Part shown: positions 8,765 through 16,182 of the stretch, piece after piece | How positions within the stretch are numbered: position 1 is the stretch's first letter | How the letters are laid out: each line of letters opens with the position of its first letter | Assembly: GCA_002371625.1 (NCBI GenBank) | Contig: DFFV01000084.1 | Span: 1 to 28,660, forward strand | From: Ruminococcus sp. UBA3767 | GTDB lineage: Bacteria; Bacillota; Clostridia; Oscillospirales; Ruminococcaceae | DNA: 28,660 nucleotides | Direction: 5' to 3' | Program-made: the position numbers and the translations under genes | The notes under the pieces: generated by a model | The model's input: the letters and a program-made list of their open reading frames with translations, nothing else | What the model was told of the DNA's origin: nothing | Databases searched by the model: none

Positions 8765-8798
8765 TTTCCCCTTAGTTAGCATTGCTTTTTGGGGGAAA
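8765..8798 (-). promoter_or_regulatory. Stem-loop between large terminase and portal genes
   Basis: Arms TTTCCCC and GGGGAAA, about 20 bases apart, lie in the 70-bp gap before the portal ribosome binding site. No T-run follows on the minus strand, so it is more likely an mRNA processing or stabilising hairpin than a terminator. Confidence 0.4.
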
Positions 8799-8814
8799 GG
8801 TAACTTTTCCTGCG

Positions 8815-10062
8815 CTATCTTTCAAGCGACAGAGCGAAAAACGGACTTTCCTGCTGCATATCAACGGCGGTCACAAAATAGCGTATATCGTCCATAGCGT
8901 GATCGTTTTCCTTCACAGGAGTATCCTTGCCTGCTTTTTCATCCCAGTGGTAAAGCGTGAACTCACGCAGAGAATCCGTGCAGCAGCGGTTTATCCTGAT
9001 CCTGCCCGCCTTTATGCATTCGCTCACGAGCTGTATTCCCCTGACAACATCGTTTTTTGCAGGGATAACGCTGTATTTGCCGTGACGCTGTATGCAGCTG
9101 ATGAACGACTGAGCCGAGGGATCACACACGATAAAATCAACTTTTCTGTTGCCGATAAGGCGGCAAAGCCCTTCGTAATGCTCCTCGTCTGTCCTGCGCT
9201 CACCCTGCACACGGGAATCGTAGTAATACTCATCGAGTCGGTACCAGACGCCTGCCGACCAGCCCCAAAGCCCGAAGCTCGAAGGGTTTACCGTTCCGTA
9301 GTCGCAGCTAACAGCATATCTCTCGCACTCCACGCTGCCAGAGAAAGTGTGCTCTTTGGGATCGAACATAGGGTAAACAAGCCCCTGTGTCGCAGTCCAT
9401 TTTCCTAATACAAAGCGTTTGAAAAAAGCTCCCGAATAGAGCCTGTAATAACGCTTGATAACATCTTTTGAGAGCGAGGGATTATCCCTGAGTGAAAAGT
9501 GCACATAAATGAGATTTTTCTCCCTCGCCTTGTCTATCCATTCCCTTTTGAACCAGTGGTAAGGGTTATCCGGGTTGCAGTTGAACCACAGCTTTGAACC
9601 GCTCACCGAGCACCTTGCTATTGCCTGTTCAACAAAGCTGCGTGGCATAAGCACCACCTCATCAAGCAGCAGTCCCGAAAGGGTTATGCCCTGAATAAGC
9701 GCTGCCGAGCCTTCGTCCTTGCCGCCGAAAAAGTAAAAGCGGTTGCGCCTGCGGTCAAAGGTTATATCCATATAGTTCGCCGTGATGTGCTCCTTCACGT
9801 TCATCCCAAGGCTGCGCAGCTGGGCGGTGAGATCGTTGATAACGTTCCTGCGCAGCGAGGTGACAGTTTTTCCGCAAATAGCAAAAGTGCTGCCCTCAAA
9901 CCGTGTCATCGCCCACAGCACGAACGATACCGACATGGACATCGTCTTGCCCGAACGCACAGCACCGTCGCAGATTATCCCGTCACGCTTCATCAGGGAA
10001 GGGTTGCACCACCAGTGCATTACAAACCGCTGCTTATTTGAAAAGCCTTTATCGTAATTCAC
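8815..10062 (-). CDS. terL: Phage terminase large subunit, PBSX family
   Basis: DNA packaging motor, 415 aa, normal length. The N-terminal ATPase has Walker A G-A-V-R-S-G-K-T at residues 33-40, Walker B L-L-L-D-E at 131-135 and a coupling-type F-N-C-N-P-D at 160-165. The C-terminal nuclease has its three acidic positions visible: D254 in S-C-D-Y-G, an Asp in V-C-D-P-S, and the late D-H-A-M-D-D-I-R-Y. No motif is damaged, so the enzyme looks functional. The start is GTG, overlapping the TerS stop by 4 bp (GTGA), with GGAGG just upstream. Homologues occur in PBSX and many Clostridium-class phages. Confidence 0.93.
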   Translation of the reverse strand: MNYDKGFSNKQRFVMHWWCNPSLMKRDGIICDGAVRSGKTMSMSVSFVLWAMTRFEGSTFAICGKTVTSLRRNVINDLTAQLRSLGMNVKEHITANYMDITFDRRRNRFYFFGGKDEGSAALIQGITLSGLLLDEVVLMPRSFVEQAIARCSVSGSKLWFNCNPDNPYHWFKREWIDKAREKNLIYVHFSLRDNPSLSKDVIKRYYRLYSGAFFKRFVLGKWTATQGLVYPMFDPKEHTFSGSVECERYAVSCDYGTVNPSSFGLWGWSAGVWYRLDEYYYDSRVQGERRTDEEHYEGLCRLIGNRKVDFIVCDPSAQSFISCIQRHGKYSVIPAKNDVVRGIQLVSECIKAGRIRINRCCTDSLREFTLYHWDEKAGKDTPVKENDHAMDDIRYFVTAVDMQQESPFFALSLER

Positions 10063-10637
10063 TCTGCGCTCTCCTCCTCTTTGTCCTCAAGCAGCTGAGT
10101 GATATCGCCCTGTCCGCTTGAACAAACTGCCGAGAGGAACCGGCTCGCCTTTGTTTCCTCTCTCAGCTCCGGATCAAGCTCAAACAGCTTTTCAAGTGCT
10201 TTCTGGCGGTCAAAAAACTTCATCTCAACTCCGCCTCCCTTGACACGTTTTATCTCGCTCACGTTGAAAAGGTCCGCCCGTGATATCTGTTCGGGAGTCG
10301 GCTGCTCGGCAAAAACAAGTGATACCGCATCGTTCACCTGCCCGAATGCGAGGCGTGAAAGCCCCGTTTTAACGTATGCAAGCGTCTGCTCGTCCGCCTT
10401 GTCCAGCCGCTTTACCGCCCTTTTCACAGAGGGCATCGAGAGCATTCTTGCGCCCTCCTGCTTTGCCTTTGAGACAGGTATGCCCAGCCTTACCGCAGTT
10501 TCGCTCGCATTGCGCAGGCGCACGAACATTCTTGCAAACAGCTTTGGTGTAATTGTCTTGTCCTTGTTCATCGTGTCATCAACAGCTCCTTTCGGTGTTT
10601 TTTTCTGAAAACCGGTCTGATGAAAAAGTCCTTTCAC
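10059..10637 (-). CDS. terS: Phage terminase small subunit
   Basis: 192 aa. A helix-turn-helix-like DNA recognition region (about residues 42-75, S-E-T-A-V-R-L-G-I-P-V) is followed by K-R-A-V-K-R-L, a helical oligomerisation region around L-A-F-G-Q-V-N-D-A-V, and an acidic C-terminus. This is the Terminase_2/XtmA pattern. The GTG at 10637 has GGAG 6 bases upstream; an internal ATG (residue 23) also has AGGAG but 14 bases away, so the longer form is preferred. First gene of the module, overlapping terL by 4 bp. Confidence 0.82.
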   Translation of the reverse strand: MKGLFHQTGFQKKTPKGAVDDTMNKDKTITPKLFARMFVRLRNASETAVRLGIPVSKAKQEGARMLSMPSVKRAVKRLDKADEQTLAYVKTGLSRLAFGQVNDAVSLVFAEQPTPEQISRADLFNVSEIKRVKGGGVEMKFFDRQKALEKLFELDPELREETKASRFLSAVCSSGQGDITQLLEDKEEESAE

Positions 10638-10657
10638 TTACAGCTCCAAATCGCCGT

Positions 10658-10683
10658 TTTGTTGCATTGAAACGTGCAACAAA
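10658..10683 (-). promoter_or_regulatory. 9-bp perfect inverted repeat upstream of terS
   Basis: Arms TTTGTTGCA and TGCAACAAA flank an 8-base spacer, 20 bp before the GTG of terS. It is a candidate operator for the phage-derived module, or an mRNA leader hairpin. I see no near-consensus sigma-A promoter for the module on the minus strand nearby. Confidence 0.5.
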
Positions 10684-10858
10684 TAATGAAATATGTATAA
10701 ATCAAATCAATTATCATTTATATGCATAATTTTGCGCTGCTTGTTTTGTGCAGGTATCCAATGCTTTTCAGTCAGTGTGTGAATTTGATAAATGCACTTA
10801 AAAAACTTTCTCTGCAAAAAAGCACCCTCCCGATATACATTTTTCACAATATATCCCC

Positions 10859-10887
10859 TTGACATCTGTGCAAAAACAACATATAAT
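10859..10887 (+). promoter_or_regulatory. Sigma-A promoter P1 of glgP
   Basis: TTGACA at 10859-10864, 17-base spacer, TATAAT at 10882-10887: exact consensus. It would give a leader of about 185 nt before glgP. Confidence 0.85.
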
Positions 10888-10973
10888 AGTGATATATGAT
10901 TATTTGATTATACTATTTTATCGTAGGTTTACAGATTGTTTTTTCATTTTTGCAAGAATAAAGCCCTGCTGAC

Positions 10974-11002
10974 TTGCAAAATATGCTGTTTTGTGGTATA
11001 AT
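10974..11002 (+). promoter_or_regulatory. Sigma-A promoter P2 of glgP
   Basis: TTGCAA at 10974-10979, 17-base spacer, TATAAT at 10997-11002 with an extended TG motif (TGGTATAAT). It would start transcription near 11009, giving a leader of about 70 nt. Confidence 0.8.
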
Positions 11003-11017
11003 ATCAAGGTGAATATT

Positions 11018-11036
11018 CGGGCAGGTCCCGTTTTTT
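11018..11036 (+). terminator. Possible leader attenuator of glgP
   Basis: CGGG and CCCG form a 4-bp GC stem with a 5-nt loop, followed at once by six T. It lies only about 10 nt after the predicted P2 start. The stem is short, so termination efficiency is uncertain. Just downstream TCCCC (11044-11048) can pair with GGGGA (11058-11062), or CTCC (11043-11046) with the GGAGG ribosome binding site, giving mutually exclusive folds. Confidence 0.4.
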
Positions 11037-11077
11037 AATAATCTCCCCTTTCTTTACGGGGAACTGGAGGATAAGAA

Positions 11078-13489
11078 ATGGCGAAGAATAATTCGGAAAA
11101 CACGATAACTAAGGCTGAACTGAAAAAGGAGTTTGTGGAGATACTCCATAACGACTTCCAGACTACGCCTGAGGAGGCTTCCGATGTACAGGTCTATGAG
11201 GCGCTGACCAAGATAGTTGTGCGTATACTCAAGGCTAAGAGAAGAAAGTTTACAACAAGGATAAACTCTGAGGGCAAAAAGAAGGTTTACTATCTTTCTA
11301 TGGAGTTCCTTATGGGACGCTCGCTGAAAACATCCATCTATAATCTTGAAATGGCTGACCAGACTATTTCCATGCTCAAGGATTTCGGCATCTCGATAAA
11401 CGGCGTTTACGAGCAGGAGCCTGATGCAGGACTCGGAAACGGCGGCCTTGGAAGACTTGCTGCCTGCTACCTCGATGCACTCGCTGCTGACGGTTACCAC
11501 GCAACAGGTTATTCTATCTGCTATGAGTACGGTATTTTCAAGCAGAAGCTCGAAGAGGGCTGGCAGACAGAGCTTCCCGATAACTGGCTGCCCGGCGGTT
11601 CAGCATGGCTCGTTCCCGCTCCGACAAAGTCGGTAGAGGTGCGCTTTGACGGCGAGCTGAGAGAATACTGGGATAATCAGTATCACTGCGTAACACACGA
11701 GAATTATACATCTGTAATGGCTGTTCCTTACGACCTGTTCGTTTCGGGCTACAAGAGCGATGCCGTTTCAAAACTCAGACTGTGGAAGTCGGAGCTTTCA
11801 ACATTTGATATGTCAATGTTCAACAAGGGCGATTATTCAAAGGCTCTTGGAAGAAATATCATCTCGCAGGCTATCACAAAGGTGCTTTACCCTAACGATA
11901 ACCACGCAGAAGGTAAATCACTCAGACTTCGTCAGCAGTATTTCCTTTGCGCCGCTTCTATCGGAGATATAGTAAACAACCACATGAGCGTTTACGGCAC
12001 ACTGGATAATCTGCATGAAAAGGTGGCTATCCACATCAACGATACTCACCCGACTCTTGCTATCCCCGAGCTTATGAGAACTCTGCTGGACGACTGCGGA
12101 TATTCATGGGAAAAGGCTTGGCATATCGTTACCAACACGTTTGCTTATACCAACCATACAGTAATGCCCGAGGCACTTGAAAAGTGGGACTGCAATCTTC
12201 TCAAGAGCGTTTGCCCTCGTATCTTCTCGATAATCATTGAGATCAACGAGCGTTACTGCAAGGAGCTGTGGGAAAGATACAGAGATGAGGGCAAGGTATC
12301 CCACATGTCCATCGTTGAAAACAACAAGGTCAAAATGGCAACTCTGTGCGTTCACGCCTGCCACAGCGTAAACGGTGTTGCTAAGATACATTCAGAGATA
12401 ATCAAGAGAGAGACCTTCAAGGACGAGTACCTTGATACTCCTACTAAGTTCAAGAACGTTACCAACGGTATCGCATACAGAAGATGGCTGTACCAGTCTA
12501 ACGAAGGACTGACAAAGCTGCTCAAGGAAAAGATCGGCGACGGTTTCCTGCGCAATGCTGCTGAGCTTTCAAAGCTCGCTGTTTTCAGCAACGATACAGC
12601 TGTTCTTGAAAAGCTGGGCAAGATAAAGCACGATAACAAAGCTGCATTTGCCAAGTATGTAAAGAACCAGTACGGCGTTGTGCTCAATACCGAGTCCATC
12701 TTCGATGTTCAGGTAAAAAGACTGCACGAGTACAAAAGACAGCAGCTCAACGCTCTCAATATCATCGCACAGTATAACTTCCTGAAGGATAACCCGAATG
12801 CCGAGTTCACACCTAAGACTTATATCTTCGCTGCAAAGGCTGCACCGGGATATTATATGGCTAAGCAGATAATCAAGCTGATCTGGAACATCTCCCAGGA
12901 GCTTGCCAAGGATAAAAAGCTCCAGGAAAAGCTCAACGTTATCTTCCTTGAGGACTACAACGTTTCACTTTCCGAGATACTTATGCCGGCAGCTGATATC
13001 TCTGAGCAGATCTCACTTGCAGGTACAGAGGCAAGCGGAACAGGCAACATGAAGCTGATGATAAACGGTGCCGTTACGCTCGGTACAATGGACGGCGCAA
13101 ATGTAGAGATACATGAGCAGGTAGGCGATGAGAACATCATCATCTTCGGTATGAACGTTGATGAGGTAAACGCTTGCAAGGCTTCCTACAAGCCGATAGA
13201 TATCTACAACTCAAACAGCGTTGTAAAGGCAGCTATCGACAGGCTCCAGTACGGTATCAACGGCAACCAGTTCAATGAGATCGCCGAGAACCTGAAAACA
13301 CAGGATCCATATATGGCTCTGAAGGACTTTGATTCCTATCAGCAGGCACAAAGGTACGCTTCACAGTGCTACGAGGACAAGATGAAGTGGAACAAGATGA
13401 GCCTTGCAAACATCGCAGGCGCAGGCATCTTCTCCGCCGACAGATCTGTTGAGGAGTACGCTAAGGATATCTGGGGACTGACCAAGTAG
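11078..13489 (+). CDS. glgP: Glycogen/maltodextrin phosphorylase
   Basis: GT35 phosphorylase, 803 aa, full family length. It releases glucose-1-phosphate from alpha-1,4-glucans using pyridoxal phosphate. The PLP lysine is K659 in E-A-S-G-T-G-N-M-K, followed by G-A-V-T-L-G-T-M-D-G-A-N-V-E. The early G-L-G-N-G-G-L-G-R-L-A-A-C glycine loop and the H-I-N-D-T-H-P-T segment are also intact. GGAGG lies 7 bases before the ATG. It is divergent from the phage module, driven by two tandem promoters, and ends in a 14-bp hairpin. With pulA and the sugar importer it suggests storage-glycogen or maltodextrin breakdown. Cytoplasmic. Confidence 0.97.
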   Translation: MAKNNSENTITKAELKKEFVEILHNDFQTTPEEASDVQVYEALTKIVVRILKAKRRKFTTRINSEGKKKVYYLSMEFLMGRSLKTSIYNLEMADQTISMLKDFGISINGVYEQEPDAGLGNGGLGRLAACYLDALAADGYHATGYSICYEYGIFKQKLEEGWQTELPDNWLPGGSAWLVPAPTKSVEVRFDGELREYWDNQYHCVTHENYTSVMAVPYDLFVSGYKSDAVSKLRLWKSELSTFDMSMFNKGDYSKALGRNIISQAITKVLYPNDNHAEGKSLRLRQQYFLCAASIGDIVNNHMSVYGTLDNLHEKVAIHINDTHPTLAIPELMRTLLDDCGYSWEKAWHIVTNTFAYTNHTVMPEALEKWDCNLLKSVCPRIFSIIIEINERYCKELWERYRDEGKVSHMSIVENNKVKMATLCVHACHSVNGVAKIHSEIIKRETFKDEYLDTPTKFKNVTNGIAYRRWLYQSNEGLTKLLKEKIGDGFLRNAAELSKLAVFSNDTAVLEKLGKIKHDNKAAFAKYVKNQYGVVLNTESIFDVQVKRLHEYKRQQLNALNIIAQYNFLKDNPNAEFTPKTYIFAAKAAPGYYMAKQIIKLIWNISQELAKDKKLQEKLNVIFLEDYNVSLSEILMPAADISEQISLAGTEASGTGNMKLMINGAVTLGTMDGANVEIHEQVGDENIIIFGMNVDEVNACKASYKPIDIYNSNSVVKAAIDRLQYGINGNQFNEIAENLKTQDPYMALKDFDSYQQAQRYASQCYEDKMKWNKMSLANIAGAGIFSADRSVEEYAKDIWGLTK

Positions 13490-13500
13490 AGATAAGAAAC

Positions 13501-13534
13501 AAGAGGTAAGAGGTAAGATGACCTCTTGCCTCTT
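13501..13534 (+). terminator. Long hairpin after glgP, possible dispersed palindromic repeat
   Basis: Two 14-base arms (13501-13514 and 13521-13534) pair completely with one G-T wobble around the loop AAGATG. The left arm is internally repetitive (AAGAGGTAAGAGGTAAG). Only a short T-tract follows, so it may be a palindromic intergenic repeat acting as terminator or mRNA 3' end. Confidence 0.65.
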
Positions 13535-13561
13535 TTCGTGTGAATGGAAGGAACGACCCGC

Positions 13562-14302
13562 ATGGATAAAACCGCCTTTTATAATGCCTGCAATAGAATT
13601 ATAGGAACTGACAGACAGCGCAAGGGCATCGGCACGCTGGGCGAAAAAACGCTTCACGCTGTGCTTAAGAACTATTACGAGCCTCACGATGAAAACCACG
13701 AGATAAAGGTCGGCAGATTTGTTGCGGATATTGTCGGAGAGCAGGGCGTTATCGAGATACAAACAAGAAACTTTGGCAGCCTGCTTGAAAAGCTGGATAA
13801 CTTCCTTGAATTCTGCGAGGTCACTGTCGTGTATCCAATGCCTGCACTTAAATACGTTTCGTGGCTGGATATGGAAACGGGCGAGCTTTCACCAAAGCAT
13901 AGATCTCCCAAAAAGTGCCGTATCTACGACGCTTTCAAGGAGATCATAAGAATAAAGTATGCCCTTGACAACCCACGATTTCACCTTGTGCTGTGCTTTC
14001 TTGAAGTTGACGAGATACGCTTTCTCAACGGCTGGTCAAAGGACAAAAAGCGTGGCTCATCACGCTGCGACAGGATACCAAAGGACATCATCGAGGAGGT
14101 GCGCTTTGACTGCGTACAGGATTATAAGCGCTTTATCCCCGAGGGACTTCCGGAGGAATTCACCTCAGCGCACTACGCAAAAGCGTGCAAGATAAACAAA
14201 CAGCTTGCGTCAAACGGGCTGAATATCCTGAGCTACCTCGGTCTTGTCGAGCGTGTCGGCAAAAAAGGCAGGAGCTATGTTTATAAGGTGGTAGAAAAAT
14301 GA
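13562..14302 (+). CDS. Uncharacterised protein, possible PD-(D/E)XK-like fold with C-terminal winged helix
   Basis: 246 aa. The start at 13562 is preferred because GGAAGGA lies about 9 bases upstream; an ATG 18 bp earlier has no ribosome binding site. Near the N-terminus E-K-T-L-H (helix) is followed by V-G-R-F-V-A-D-I-V and, after a turn, V-I-E-I-Q-T. This resembles the E...D...E-x-K core of PD-(D/E)XK nucleases, but with Gln in place of the usual Lys. The last ~50 residues (I-N-K-Q-L-A ... Y-L-G-L-V-E-R-V-G) look like a winged helix. A DNA-related role is inferred only. The stop overlaps the next gene start by 4 bp (ATGA), so the two are translated together. Confidence 0.7.
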   Translation: MDKTAFYNACNRIIGTDRQRKGIGTLGEKTLHAVLKNYYEPHDENHEIKVGRFVADIVGEQGVIEIQTRNFGSLLEKLDNFLEFCEVTVVYPMPALKYVSWLDMETGELSPKHRSPKKCRIYDAFKEIIRIKYALDNPRFHLVLCFLEVDEIRFLNGWSKDKKRGSSRCDRIPKDIIEEVRFDCVQDYKRFIPEGLPEEFTSAHYAKACKINKQLASNGLNILSYLGLVERVGKKGRSYVYKVVEK

Positions 14303-14649
14303 ACTGCAAAATAGCATCACTGTACATCTGCGTTAAGGATATGGACAGGGCGGTTAGATTCTACGAGCAGCTTTTTGATATGCCCGTGACCGAAAAAAAC
14401 GAGATATACAGCGTTTTCGAGGTCGGCTCATTCCGCTTCGGGTTGTTTGCGTATGAAAAGAAAGGCGAACCGCATGAGTTCGGCTCAAACTGTCTGCCAA
14501 GCATCAGCTTTGAGAGCCTTGAACTGCTCAAAAGTAAGCTCGATGGAAAAGAAATATGCTTTGAGCTGACAAAAATAAAGACAAACTGGGTGGCGGAGAT
14601 AATCGACAGCGAAGGAAACCACATAGAACTGACCGCACCCGACAAATAA
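14299..14649 (+). CDS. VOC (glyoxalase/bleomycin resistance) family protein
   Basis: 116 aa, one vicinal-oxygen-chelate module of typical size. It opens with a strand and helix reading L-Y-I-C-V-K-D-M-D-R-A-V-R-F-Y-E-Q-L-F, the standard VOC start. It ends with W-V-A-E-I-I-D-S-E-G-N-H-I-E-L, where the final Glu is the usual metal ligand position. Substrate unknown. It overlaps the preceding gene by ATGA and is probably co-expressed with it. Confidence 0.85.
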   Translation: MNCKIASLYICVKDMDRAVRFYEQLFDMPVTEKNEIYSVFEVGSFRFGLFAYEKKGEPHEFGSNCLPSISFESLELLKSKLDGKEICFELTKIKTNWVAEIIDSEGNHIELTAPDK

Positions 14650-14664
14650 ATTTGCCCGATAGTC

Positions 14665-14693
14665 TTTACAAAAGGCGGATTATTCTATATAAT
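14665..14693 (+). promoter_or_regulatory. Sigma-A promoter of the dacA-like gene
   Basis: TTTACA at 14665-14670, 17-base spacer, TATAAT at 14688-14693, about 50 bp before the start codon. Confidence 0.75.
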
Positions 14694-14742
14694 ATATGTG
14701 TATGGATTTTTCACTAACGTGTTTATATAAAGGAATGGTAAA

Positions 14743-16182
14743 ATGAAACTCAGAACGAAACTTCGCAGAGTGATGTGCTTTATACTGGCACTCGTTATGA
14801 TATTGCCTTCAATAAGCGTCTTTGCGGTAAACTTCAAACCCGTAAGCTCTCTCGATGAAAAGGGAAAACCCGTTGAGCTTAAACTGCGCTCAAAGGCGTG
14901 TGTCGTTATGGATCTTGACACGGGAGATCCCGTCTACGAGATGAACTCAGACAAGGAAATGCCTGTCGGTACGCTGAATATGATAATGACTGCCCTGCTG
15001 GTAGTTGAAAAGTTCGGTGACGAAAAGGTGCTTAAAAGCACTGTCATAAGCGCAGGCACAAAGGCTTACGATGAGCTTTACGATAAGGGCACGCCTACCG
15101 CAGATATCCAGCCAAACGAAAAGGTCAGCTACTATGACCTGCTGTGCGCTATGATATTGCAGTCTTCCTGCGAGGCGGCAAATATAATCGCATATAATAT
15201 GGGCGATGGCAGTCTAAATAACTTCGTTAAGCTGATGAATGACAGAGCCGCTGAAATGGGGCTGAAAAACACCAAATTCTCAAGCGCTCACGGCTTCTGG
15301 ACAAACGGCAACTATTCTTCCTGCCACGATATGGCTGTGCTGAGCAGATACGTTATGGAAAACTCCAATATCCTCAAAGAGATAGTTTCCCTCAACACTC
15401 ACACTATGGCTAAGACCGACCAGCACCCCGAGGGTACAGCGCTTTATAACAACAACGTTATGCTCAACAGCGCTTCGCCGTATTTCTATTCGGGAGCAAA
15501 GGGCATAAAAACAAGCACGACCAACGATGCAGGCAGATGCCTTTCAAGCTGCGCTAATATCGACGGAAGAAACTATCTTATAGTTACCCTCGGCGCTCCT
15601 GCCGAAATGCTGGATGAGGATAAGAAAAAGGGCGAGAACGATCCTGATTCTATCTATGCTCAGGATTATGTCTATTACAGCCTTATAGACCATATAAATA
15701 TCTATAACTGGTGCAAGAATTTTCTTAAAGAATCCGATTTTCTCAACCCCGAAAGCGAGGTAAGAGATGTCAAGGTGCTCTACGGCGATAAGGACTACGC
15801 TAACCTTAAAGCAAATTCAGGGTACAGCAGAGTGTGGCCGAGCTATATCAAGACCGATGATGTAAAGCGTGAGATAACGGTAAAGGAAAACATCGTGGCA
15901 CCTGTTGAGGTCGGCGACGTGCTGGGCAAAATGAAGCTGACCTATAACGGCGAGGTCATCGCAGAGCTTGACCTTGTTTCAACTACCAAAGTCCAGCGCT
16001 CCGAATTCGCTGCAAAAGCGGAGGTCGCAAAGAGCTATTTCAAATCAAAAGTATTCTTTGTTACGCTCGTTATCATCTTTGTGCTCATCGGGCTTTATAC
16101 CGTGATGCACATTGTAAGGGTGAACAAGAAGTATCTGAGAAAAAATGTGGAGGCGCAAACTGACGATGCTGATCAATTTTGA
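14743..16182 (+). CDS. DacA/PBP5-like protein lacking catalytic motifs (putative pseudoenzyme)
   Basis: 479 aa, homologous to serine D-Ala-D-Ala carboxypeptidases (peptidase S11). It has a signal peptide (about residues 1-29) and, unlike classic PBP5, a C-terminal membrane segment at about residues 430-450 with a cytoplasmic basic tail. All three active-site motifs are altered: SxxK is T-L-N-M (77-80), SxN is S-S-C (141-143) and KTG is K-T-S (256-258). The surrounding fold is well kept (M-T-A-L-L, E-A-A-N, N-D-A-G-R-C-L). Without the Ser-Lys pair it should not hydrolyse peptides, so a structural or regulatory wall role is inferred. AAAGGA lies 8 bases before the ATG. The cupin gene overlaps its 3' end. 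Confidence 0.9.
   Translation: MKLRTKLRRVMCFILALVMILPSISVFAVNFKPVSSLDEKGKPVELKLRSKACVVMDLDTGDPVYEMNSDKEMPVGTLNMIMTALLVVEKFGDEKVLKSTVISAGTKAYDELYDKGTPTADIQPNEKVSYYDLLCAMILQSSCEAANIIAYNMGDGSLNNFVKLMNDRAAEMGLKNTKFSSAHGFWTNGNYSSCHDMAVLSRYVMENSNILKEIVSLNTHTMAKTDQHPEGTALYNNNVMLNSASPYFYSGAKGIKTSTTNDAGRCLSSCANIDGRNYLIVTLGAPAEMLDEDKKKGENDPDSIYAQDYVYYSLIDHINIYNWCKNFLKESDFLNPESEVRDVKVLYGDKDYANLKANSGYSRVWPSYIKTDDVKREITVKENIVAPVEVGDVLGKMKLTYNGEVIAELDLVSTTKVQRSEFAAKAEVAKSYFKSKVFFVTLVIIFVLIGLYTVMHIVRVNKKYLRKNVEAQTDDADQF

Larger units (their letters stand above)
10638..11077. other. Divergent intergenic region between terS and glgP
   Basis: 440 bp, AT-rich, without a credible coding region. It holds the inverted repeat near terS, two plus-strand promoters for glgP, and a short terminator-like hairpin plus a second hairpin before the glgP start. 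The stretch 10684-10858 shows no structure I can name beyond AT-richness. Confidence 0.7.

Noticed and set aside
3498..10637. Complete inducible prophage
   Set aside because: No integrase, repressor, replication, tail tube, tape measure or lysis genes adjoin, and I could not find flanking direct repeats resembling attachment sites.
14743..16182. Annotation as active D-Ala-D-Ala carboxypeptidase
   Set aside because: The nucleophile Ser and the Lys of SxxK are replaced by Thr and Met, and the other two motifs are altered too.
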